6,629 nucleotides of DNA from DASUSH01 sp036375215 (GTDB taxonomy: Bacteria > Actinomycetota > Thermoleophilia > Solirubrobacterales > 70-9), in contig DASUSH010000038.1 in assembly GCA_036375215.1 (NCBI GenBank), forward strand, positions 1 through 6,629, written 5' to 3'. The notes beneath the pieces are model-generated. The model ran no database searches and was not told where the DNA came from. It was given only the letters and a program-made list of their open reading frames with translations. The position numbers and the translations under genes were made by a program. This document shows, piece after piece, positions 1 through 6,629 of the stretch. How positions within the stretch are numbered: the first letter of the stretch is position 1; the number at the start of each line of letters is the position of its first letter.

Positions 1-1905
<1,905 letters not shown>

Positions 1906-1911
1906 CCGGCG

Positions 1912-1945
1912 GACCGCGGCCTGCGCTCCTCGCGGTCGAGCTTTC
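1912..1945 (+). terminator. Possible weak terminator hairpin after clpC
   Basis: Seven bases after the clpC stop codon, GACCGCG (1912-1918) pairs perfectly with CGCGGTC (1931-1937) across a 12-nt loop. A short CTTTCC follows at 1940-1945, but there is no real U-tract. In DNA this GC-rich a 7-bp stem can arise by chance, so this is only a candidate for the end of the clpC transcript. The rest of the gap up to the next gene shows no other clear signal. Confidence 0.3.
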
Positions 1946-2002
1946 CGCGCCCGCGATTAGAGACCGCACCGTTCGGGCAATTGACGGGTTAGGGCACCAG
2001 TC

Positions 2003-2479
2003 GTGCACAACGTTCGGACATCCATGGTCGCTGTGTTGCTGGTGGCGCTCGCCGTGCCGGCCTTCGCGGCCGCCCAGGGCGGCTATGACACCGACCCGAC
2101 CCGCGAGCAGTTCGTCGCGCAGGCGGACCCGAAGTGCAAGCGGGCGAACGCGAAGTCGAACCGCGAGTTCCAGCCCGTCGAGAAGCTGGTCAAGAAGGGC
2201 AAGTACAAGGCCGCGGGGGAGAGGCTGATCCGCGGCGAGGAGTACCAGCTGGAGCTTTACAGGAAGCTCGGGAAGCTCGACCGGCCGCCCGCCGACGCGA
2301 AGACGATCGGCAAGTGGCTGCGCACGCTGAAGGAAGGCAGCCAAACCTGGATCGGGGCGGGCAAAGACCTGAAGAAGAAGAAGTTCAAGGCCGCCGGGGC
2401 GGGGTTGGAAGACGCCGAGGCGCTCTTCAAGAAGGCCCGCAAGAAGGTCAAGGGGTTCGGGTTCCGGTACTGCGCCTAG
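2003..2479 (+). CDS. Small secreted Lys-rich protein of unknown function, internally repeated
   Basis: I do not recognise a named family. The GTG start gives 158 residues. An in-frame ATG at 2024 (M8) is an equally plausible start, since both leave a signal peptide and neither has a clear Shine-Dalgarno. Residues 8-24 are hydrophobic and end in AFAAA, suggesting Sec export with cleavage near residue 22 or 24. The mature part is basic and mostly helical in appearance. Two segments resemble each other: LVKKGKYKAAGERL (62-75) and LKKKKFKAAGAGL (123-135), each followed by a charged helix. The only cysteines are C45, just after the signal peptide, and C157, next to the C-terminus in GFRYC, so a disulfide closing the molecule is likely. 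Similar secreted proteins with a leading QAD..C and trailing GF..C seem familiar to me from Solirubrobacterales, but that is recollection only. It lies 97 bp after clpC with its own codon bias matching its neighbours, so it is a real gene. Confidence 0.8.
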   Translation: MHNVRTSMVAVLLVALAVPAFAAAQGGYDTDPTREQFVAQADPKCKRANAKSNREFQPVEKLVKKGKYKAAGERLIRGEEYQLELYRKLGKLDRPPADAKTIGKWLRTLKEGSQTWIGAGKDLKKKKFKAAGAGLEDAEALFKKARKKVKGFGFRYCA

Positions 2480-2503
2480 GGCGCGCCCTCGGCACATGGC
2501 ACG

Positions 2504-2526
2504 TTTCGGGCCCGGATGACCCGAAA
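2504..2526 (+). terminator. Hairpin after the secreted-protein gene, possible terminator
   Basis: TTTCGGG (2504-2510) is the exact reverse complement of CCCGAAA (2520-2526), with a 9-nt loop, 24 bases after the stop codon. No run of T follows on the plus strand, so it is not a classical intrinsic terminator. It could instead act as a 3' stabilising structure or as a U-tract-free terminator. The perfect stem and position support some role at the end of this transcript. Confidence 0.35.
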
Positions 2527-2664
2527 GGCGCCAGGGCACTGATGCGCCGGCGCGCCGTGGCTATGCCGCGCCGCGACTGAGGGCGCGCTCGCGGACCCGC
2601 GCGCGTCGCGAGGCACGGGCTCGACCGCGGGCGTCGCGGGCACCCCGAGGCGAGCCACCCCCCA

Positions 2665-2701
2665 CGACCTGTCCCTTCGGGGTCAGACCCCTCGGGTGGC
2701 A
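2665..2701. repeat. Palindromic tandem repeat, copy 1
   Basis: This is a 37-bp unit matching copy 2 at 36 positions, with a 40-bp period. It opens with CGACCTGTCCC, carries a central palindrome GGGGTCAGACCCC (2679-2691) and ends with TCGGGTGGCA. The ends are also complementary to the flanks: CGACCTG (2665-2671) pairs with CAGGTCG (2700-2706), and GCCACCC (2654-2660) pairs with GGGTGGC (2694-2700). The unit also contains CCC-TTCG-GGG (2673-2682), which in RNA would make a UUCG-capped stem. The nested symmetry resembles REP-type or miniature mobile elements; whether it is dispersed in the genome cannot be seen here. Confidence 0.8.
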
Positions 2702-2704
2702 GGT

Positions 2705-2741
2705 CGACCTGTCCCTTTGGGGTCAGACCCCTCGGGTGGCA
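2705..2741. repeat. Palindromic tandem repeat, copy 2
   Basis: This second copy differs from the first by one base (T2718 instead of C2678), which turns the TTCG of copy 1 into TTTG. The central palindrome is at 2719-2731. It has its own outer inverted repeat, GGCAGGT (2698-2704) with ACCTGCC (2741-2747), so this unit can fold independently of copy 1. The junction of the two copies forms a perfect 12-bp palindrome CAGGTCGACCTG (2700-2711). The copy ends 53 bp before the radA start codon, close to where the promoter should lie. Confidence 0.8.
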
Positions 2742-2760
2742 CCTGCCGCTGACGGGGGCG

Positions 2761-2782
2761 CGAAGCCGTCTCCCGGGCTTCG
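2761..2782. promoter_or_regulatory. Perfect 7-8-7 dyad directly upstream of radA
   Basis: CGAAGCC (2761-2767) and GGCTTCG (2776-2782) are exact reverse complements separated by 8 bp. The dyad occupies the interval expected between -35 and -10 boxes of radA and touches the -10-like hexamer at 2783. This layout suits an operator for a dimeric regulator. It does not match the actinobacterial LexA box as I know it (GAAC-N4-GTTC). It could alternatively be a hairpin ending transcription arriving from clpC and the secreted-protein gene; no T-tract follows. Confidence 0.4.
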
Positions 2783-2788
2783 TAGTCT
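2783..2788 (+). promoter_or_regulatory. Candidate -10 box for a leaderless radA transcript
   Basis: TAGTCT fits the TANNNT -10 pattern and lies 6 bases before the radA GTG, the spacing typical of leaderless actinobacterial mRNAs, where transcription begins at the start codon. No AGGAGG-like ribosome binding site is present between it and the start, which agrees with leaderless initiation. No recognisable -35 hexamer is seen about 17 bp upstream. Confidence 0.4.
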
Positions 2789-2794
2789 CGAGCG

Positions 2795-4180
2795 GTGGCG
2801 AAGGCACGGAGCACATACGTCTGCCAGGAGTGCGGGCATGAGGCGCTCGCCTGGTCGGGGCGCTGTGCAGGATGCGGGGACTGGAACACGCTGGTCGAGC
2901 GCGCGGTCGAGCAGACGCCCGCGAAGGCGCGCGGCGGGAGAGGGCGGGCGAAGGCTGCGCGCTCGACGCCGCTGCGCGAGGTCGAGCTGCCCGCGACCGA
3001 GCGGCTGCGGACCGGGATCGGCGAGCTCGACCGCGTCCTCGGCGGCGGCCTGGTGCCGGGCTCGCTGGTCCTGCTCGGCGGCTCCCCCGGGATCGGCAAG
3101 TCGACGCTGACCGGGATGGCGCTCGGCAACGTGCAGGGCGCGGGCGGGCGGACGCTCTACGTCTCCGGCGAGGAGTCGACGGCGCAGGTGCGGCTCCGGG
3201 CCGAGCGCCTCGGCGAGGGGGCCCTCGCGGTGCCGGCGATCGCCGAGACCTCGCTCGAGAGCGTGCTCGCGACGCTCGAGGCGGAGCGGCCCGACGCCTG
3301 CGTGATCGACTCGATCCAGACCCTGCACTCCGCCGAGCTGACCGGCGCGCCGGGATCGGTCGCCCAGGTCCGCGAGTCGGCGAACCAGGTGATGGAGGTG
3401 GCGAAGCGAACGGGCACCGCGGTGGTCCTCGTCGGCCACGTCACCAAGGAGGGTGCGGTCGCCGGGCCGCGCGTGCTCGAGCACCTGGTCGACTGCGTGC
3501 TCCTCTTCGAGGGCGAGCGCGAGCGCTCCTACCGCACCCTGCGGGCGCTCAAGAACCGCTTCGGGGCGACCAGCGAGGTCGGCGTCTTCGAGATGCGCTC
3601 CGGCGGGCTCACCGAGGTCACCGACCCGTCCGCCCGCTTCGCCGCCGAGGCGTCGGCGGCGCCGGGCTCGGTCGTGCTCTGCGCGATGGAGGGCACGCGA
3701 CCGCTCCTGGTCGAGGTCCAGGCGCTCGTCGCGCCGACCGAGATCGTGCCGCCGCGCCGGGTCGCGGCCGGGATCGACCGCAACCGCCTGGCCCTCGTCC
3801 TGGCCGTCCTGTCCCGCCACGGGGGCCCCTCGCTGGGCTCGCACGACGTCTTCGTGAACGTCGTGGGCGGCGTCCGCGTGGACGAGCCGGGCGCCGACCT
3901 GGCCGTCGCGCTCGCGCTCGTCTCCGCGCACCGCGGCGAGCCGCTGCGCGGCACCGGCGACAAGCCCTTCGCCTGCTTCGGCGAGCTCGGCCTCACCGGC
4001 GAGCTCCGCTACGTCGCGCACTCCGACCGCCGGGCGGCCGAGGCGCTCAAGTTCGGCCTCTCGCCGGTGCTCGGCCCGAAGACCGGAGAGCGCGCCGACG
4101 GCGTCCGCGAGGCCGCGACGCTGCGCGAGGCGCTGCGGGCCGCGTACGCCAAGCCGGCGCCGGTGCGCGAAGCCGCCTGA
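2795..4180 (+). CDS. radA: DNA repair protein RadA/Sms
   Basis: RadA (Sms) is an ATPase that drives branch migration of recombination intermediates alongside RecA in the cytoplasm. The 461 residues match the usual family length and are complete. Domains in order: a four-cysteine zinc finger (C10, C13, C24, C27); a RecA-like ATPase with Walker A GSPGIGKST (96-104) and Walker B ending in D172; the RadA-specific KNRFG motif (253-257); and a Lon-like C-terminal domain (about 290-435) in which the protease GPSAG serine position is replaced by EPGADL (364-369), as expected for the non-proteolytic RadA fold. The GTG start is well fixed: an in-frame TAG sits 12 bases upstream at 2783, and no other start codon lies before the first zinc cysteine. 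In Firmicutes radA follows clpC directly in one operon; here a secreted-protein gene and a repeat-bearing spacer intervene, so an own promoter is likely. Confidence 0.97.
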   Translation: MAKARSTYVCQECGHEALAWSGRCAGCGDWNTLVERAVEQTPAKARGGRGRAKAARSTPLREVELPATERLRTGIGELDRVLGGGLVPGSLVLLGGSPGIGKSTLTGMALGNVQGAGGRTLYVSGEESTAQVRLRAERLGEGALAVPAIAETSLESVLATLEAERPDACVIDSIQTLHSAELTGAPGSVAQVRESANQVMEVAKRTGTAVVLVGHVTKEGAVAGPRVLEHLVDCVLLFEGERERSYRTLRALKNRFGATSEVGVFEMRSGGLTEVTDPSARFAAEASAAPGSVVLCAMEGTRPLLVEVQALVAPTEIVPPRRVAAGIDRNRLALVLAVLSRHGGPSLGSHDVFVNVVGGVRVDEPGADLAVALALVSAHRGEPLRGTGDKPFACFGELGLTGELRYVAHSDRRAAEALKFGLSPVLGPKTGERADGVREAATLREALRAAYAKPAPVREAA

Positions 4181-4190
4181 GCCGCCGGCC

Positions 4191-5513
4191 CTAGGCGCCG
4201 ACCGCGCGGCGCTCCCGCCGGTCGCGGACCTCGTCGCGGAGCTCGCGGGCGACCGCGCGCAGGACGGCGCGCCGGTCGGCCCCGGGGCGGCGGAGCGCGC
4301 GCACGGCTAGCCGGAGGCCGTCGCGCGGGCCCAGTACCTCGCTCGGCAGCCGGCGGCGTGCGAAGACGTCGAGGAAGCCGCGGGCCAGCTCGCTGTCCGC
4401 GCGGAGATCGCGGTAGAGCTCGACCTCGAGCGGGGTCATCGGCTCGGCGCGGGCGAGCTTGTTGGTCCACTGGTAGGCCTCGATGCAGTCGCGCTCGCGC
4501 TCGTCCTCCCAGGCGCGCAGGGCGCGGTCGAGCGCCGCCCGATCGCCGAGCGCGGGCGCGGCGAGCTCGCCCAGCCGCCGTCCGTAGCGCAGCGCGTCGC
4601 GGATCCCCTGGGCGGTCACCGGGTCCTTGAAGTGGCCGGCGTCGCCCGGGAGGGCCCAGCCCGCGCCGGAGGAGCGCCGGAAGTACGAAGGCAGGTCTGT
4701 CGCGACGCGGACCTTCGATACCCGCTCGCAGCCGTCGAGGCGGGCGCGCATCCCGGGCATCCGCTCGATCGTCCGCTCGTACGCGCCCTGCGGGTCGGCG
4801 CGGAACTCGGCGCCGCGCCCGACGGGCGGCATCAGCAGCACAAGCGCGTCGCCGCCGTCGCAGGGGAAGACGGTGCCCAGCTCGGAGCCCTCGCGCCACT
4901 GCGAGGCGACCTCGCGCGGACCGGCCTCGCGGTCTCGCCAATAGGCGAATGCGCACGCCCGCTGGTTCGGGTTCGACCGGTACGGCTCGGCGACGCCGAG
5001 CCGGCGCGCGACGCCCGACGAGCGGCCGTCGGCGCCGACGACGAGCGGCGCGCGGAGCTCGCCTTCGCCATCCGGCCCCTCGAGCCGCACGCCCGCGACG
5101 CGCCCGCCGTCGAAGACGAGGTCGGCCGCCTTCGTCCGCTCGCGCACCTCGGCGCCGGCCTCGCGCGCGGTCTCGACCAGCGCGGCGTCGAGCCCGGCGC
5201 GTCGCACGCAGAGCGCCCAGTCGACCTCCTCGACCATGCTGTAGCCACCCTGGACGGTGATCCCGGCGCCTGCGACCGTCGCGTCCGTCATCCGCGGCGA
5301 GCCGAGCGCCTCGACCCGCTCGAGCGCGCCGAGCGCCCGCAGCTCGGCGACGCCGCCCGCGAACAGCAGATGGGTCGAGAGCGTGTCCGACGGGAACGAC
5401 GCCCGGTCGACCGCGACGACCCGCCGCCCGGCGCGGGCGAGCGCGATCGCCGTCGCCGATCCCGCGCAGCGCGCGCCGACGACGATCGCATCGGCGTGCT
5501 CCACCTGACCCAT
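4191..5513 (-). CDS. FAD-dependent oxidoreductase, PHBH / geranylgeranyl-reductase-like
   Basis: This 440-residue protein belongs to the large flavoprotein group that includes p-hydroxybenzoate hydroxylase, UbiH-type monooxygenases and geranylgeranyl reductases. The N-terminal Rossmann motif GARCAG (13-18) ends its second strand with D36, which binds the adenosine ribose. An arginine-containing CVRRAGLDAAL stretch (102-112), the DG motif GADGRSSG (160-167) and the GD motif WALPGDAGHFKDPVTAQG (286-303) complete the FAD fold. The C-terminal 80 residues are helical and strongly basic, without a membrane segment. I do not see the YxWxFP motif of archaeal geranylgeranyl reductases, so the substrate is open; hydroxylation or reduction of a polyprenyl, aromatic or polyketide compound are all possible. 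The ATG start sits 6 residues before the first FAD strand; no strong Shine-Dalgarno is visible. It lies 46 bp after the next flavoprotein gene and probably shares its transcript, and it converges on radA with 10 bp between stops. Confidence 0.9.
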   Translation of the reverse strand: MGQVEHADAIVVGARCAGSATAIALARAGRRVVAVDRASFPSDTLSTHLLFAGGVAELRALGALERVEALGSPRMTDATVAGAGITVQGGYSMVEEVDWALCVRRAGLDAALVETAREAGAEVRERTKAADLVFDGGRVAGVRLEGPDGEGELRAPLVVGADGRSSGVARRLGVAEPYRSNPNQRACAFAYWRDREAGPREVASQWREGSELGTVFPCDGGDALVLLMPPVGRGAEFRADPQGAYERTIERMPGMRARLDGCERVSKVRVATDLPSYFRRSSGAGWALPGDAGHFKDPVTAQGIRDALRYGRRLGELAAPALGDRAALDRALRAWEDERERDCIEAYQWTNKLARAEPMTPLEVELYRDLRADSELARGFLDVFARRRLPSEVLGPRDGLRLAVRALRRPGADRRAVLRAVARELRDEVRDRRERRAVGA

Positions 5514-5559
5514 CGCGGCTGTCTAGCGCATCCGCCCGCGCGAGGCGAGGCCGCCGCGC

Positions 5560-6629
5560 CTACTCCGGCCGGTCGAGCGCGTTCGGCCGGCCGGCGGCGA
5601 AGAGCTCGCGGTCCACCGCCTTCGCCGCCTCGTACTCGGGCGGGTCGTACAGCTTGAACATCGGCACCGGCTCGGCGGTCGAGCCGGAGGCCTCGAGCAC
5701 GGCGTTGGCGGCGGCGCGACCGGACTCGTTCGCCCCTTCCATCGTCGCCAGGTCGACGTCGGTCTTGACGTAGTCGCCGGCGAGGAAGAGGTTGGGGATC
5801 CCGGTGCGGGCGGTCGGCCGCCGCTCCCAGCTTCCCACGGTGTTGACGAGAAGCGGCTCGTCGTTTCGATTTCGTCCCCGCTTCGGCGACCAGCGGATCG
5901 CCGGGTCGAGGAACCAGGAGTGCATGACGTCGTCTGGGAGGACGGACTCGCCGGTGTCCTCGAGGTGCGCCTTGATCTGCGCCCAGACCTCGCGCATGAC
6001 CTGCGGCCGCCTGCAGCGCTTCGCCGGCTTGCCGTAGAGGATCCCCGGCGTGTCCCAGTCGGAGATGTCGACGGAGAGACAGTCCACCGCCTCGCCGTCG
6101 CCGTACTCGGCCGGGAAGTCGTGGTCGGCCCAGAACTGCGCCTGGGTGAGCGCGGTGAGCGCCCAGGGCGCGTCGACGAAGGTCATGTGGCCGCGGACGA
6201 GGCCGACGTCCCGGCGCAGGTAGTACTGGATGCCGTTCATCCAGTCGACGAACAGCTCGTCCATCAGCGCGAGGCTCTCGTCGGCGGCGAGGACCTTCGC
6301 CGACCAGAGCTCGCGGGCGCGCTCGGCGGGCATCGCGCACACAAACCAGTCGGCGTCGATCCGCCGGCGCCGGCCGTCGGGTCCGACCGCGCTCGCCGCC
6401 TCCACCCGCCCGCGCTTCATCTCCAGCCCGTCGATCTCGTGGCCGACGACGAAGCGGACGCCGAGGCCCCGCAGGAGCTCGACCCAGGGATCGATCCACG
6501 CCTCGTTCGTGGGAGCGTTCAGGACGCGGTCCGGGGAGCCGTCGTTCCCCCGGTTCATGATGTTCATCAGGAAGGCCTCGGCCATGTTGCCGATCGTGCG
6601 GGTGCTCGCCACGGTCTCCTTCGCGGCGA
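5560..6629 (-). CDS. FAD-dependent amine oxidoreductase, phytoene-desaturase / HpnE-like (N-terminus outside window)
   Basis: The frame stays open to the right edge, giving 355 residues of the C-terminal part; the N-terminal GxGxxG nucleotide-binding fold is outside the window. The GTG at 6612 lies inside the open frame and is not the likely start. The sequence resembles the COG3349 group related to 15-cis-phytoene desaturase and hydroxysqualene dehydroxylase (HpnE): a substrate-domain stretch beginning LNAPTNEAWIDPW, a middle part with many aromatic residues (QYYLRRDVGLVRGHMTF), and the C-terminal FAD signature NLFLAGDYVKTDVDLATMEG in which GD (5773-5778) contacts the flavin and the MEGA helix follows. 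Such enzymes desaturate or isomerise polyene or isoprenoid substrates, often with membrane association, although many actinobacterial members have no assigned reaction. It is the upstream gene of a probable two-gene or longer minus-strand operon with the other flavoprotein; its promoter lies beyond the window. Confidence 0.88.
   Translation of the reverse strand, partial: AAKETVASTRTIGNMAEAFLMNIMNRGNDGSPDRVLNAPTNEAWIDPWVELLRGLGVRFVVGHEIDGLEMKRGRVEAASAVGPDGRRRRIDADWFVCAMPAERARELWSAKVLAADESLALMDELFVDWMNGIQYYLRRDVGLVRGHMTFVDAPWALTALTQAQFWADHDFPAEYGDGEAVDCLSVDISDWDTPGILYGKPAKRCRRPQVMREVWAQIKAHLEDTGESVLPDDVMHSWFLDPAIRWSPKRGRNRNDEPLLVNTVGSWERRPTARTGIPNLFLAGDYVKTDVDLATMEGANESGRAAANAVLEASGSTAEPVPMFKLYDPPEYEAAKAVDRELFAAGRPNALDRPE

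Larger units (their letters stand above)
2480..2794. other. 315-bp non-coding spacer with repeats, upstream of radA
   Basis: No credible gene is seen here on either strand. From left to right it holds a 12-bp palindrome AGGGCGCGCCCT (2478-2489) that overlaps the stop codon of the secreted-protein gene, a hairpin at 2504-2526, a very GC-rich stretch with only short chance-level inverted repeats (for example CTCGCG 2588-2593 with CGCGAG 2607-2612), the tandem repeat pair at 2665-2741, and a dyad plus -10-like hexamer just before radA. It is unusually long and structured compared with the other gaps in this window (97, 10 and 46 bp). Confidence 0.75.

Noticed and set aside
1981..1986. TTGACG as a -35 box for the secreted-protein gene
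   Set aside because: It is a good match to a -35 hexamer, but no TANNNT-like box lies 16-19 bp downstream (TGCACA or similar only), so a promoter cannot be supported.
2665..2741. CRISPR array
   Set aside because: The two units are separated by only 3 bp with no spacer-sized unique sequence, and no cas gene is nearby.
2723..4021. Long open frame on the minus strand opposite radA
   Set aside because: It mirrors the radA codon pattern in GC-rich DNA, is rich in Arg, Ala and Asp without any recognisable domain, and radA on the other strand has full motif support.
5288..6499. Long minus-strand frame overlapping both flavoprotein genes
   Set aside because: It is a frame-shifted reading of two well-supported genes on the same strand, and its product is Arg/Gly/Ala-rich without a fold signature.
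6610..6612. GTG as the start of the desaturase-like gene
   Set aside because: The frame remains open upstream to the window edge, and starting here would leave out the essential N-terminal FAD-binding fold.

Overview
The window is GC-rich bacterial DNA with a strong G/C preference at third codon positions, and it is densely coding. The gene content (an actinobacterial-type ClpC, RadA/Sms, and a pair of flavoproteins) together with apparent leaderless signals suggests an actinobacterium. A member of Thermoleophilia (Solirubrobacterales-like) is my best guess; it rests on gene style, not on a marker gene.

Layout. Bases 1-1905 (+) hold the 3' three quarters of clpC, the AAA+ unfoldase of the ClpCP protease. 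It begins inside the first ATPase domain and ends in an unusual charged tail. A weak hairpin follows. Bases 2003-2479 (+) encode a small, Lys-rich, probably secreted protein of unknown function with two similar helical segments and a likely disulfide pair. Bases 2480-2794 are non-coding. They contain a hairpin after the secreted-protein gene, two tandem near-identical copies of a palindromic 37-bp repeat (period 40 bp), a perfect 7-8-7 dyad, and a -10-like hexamer placed as in leaderless actinobacterial promoters. Bases 2795-4180 (+) encode a complete RadA/Sms. After only 10 bp, two minus-strand genes converge on it. They are a complete PHBH/geranylgeranyl-reductase-like FAD oxidoreductase (5513-4191) and, upstream of it in the same probable operon, the C-terminal part of a phytoene-desaturase-like FAD amine oxidoreductase (6629-5560, cut by the window edge).

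How the genes fit together. In Bacillus and relatives clpC is followed directly by radA and then disA in one stress operon. Here the clpC-radA order is kept, but a secreted-protein gene and a repeat-bearing spacer separate them, and convergent redox genes occupy the place where disA might be expected. radA therefore probably has its own promoter. The two flavoproteins may act on the same lipid, terpenoid or carotenoid-type substrate, but this is inference from families and adjacency.

I see no clear new defence or mobile system. The most noteworthy items are the palindromic repeat pair in front of radA, the internally duplicated secreted protein, the ClpC tail, and the flavoprotein pair.
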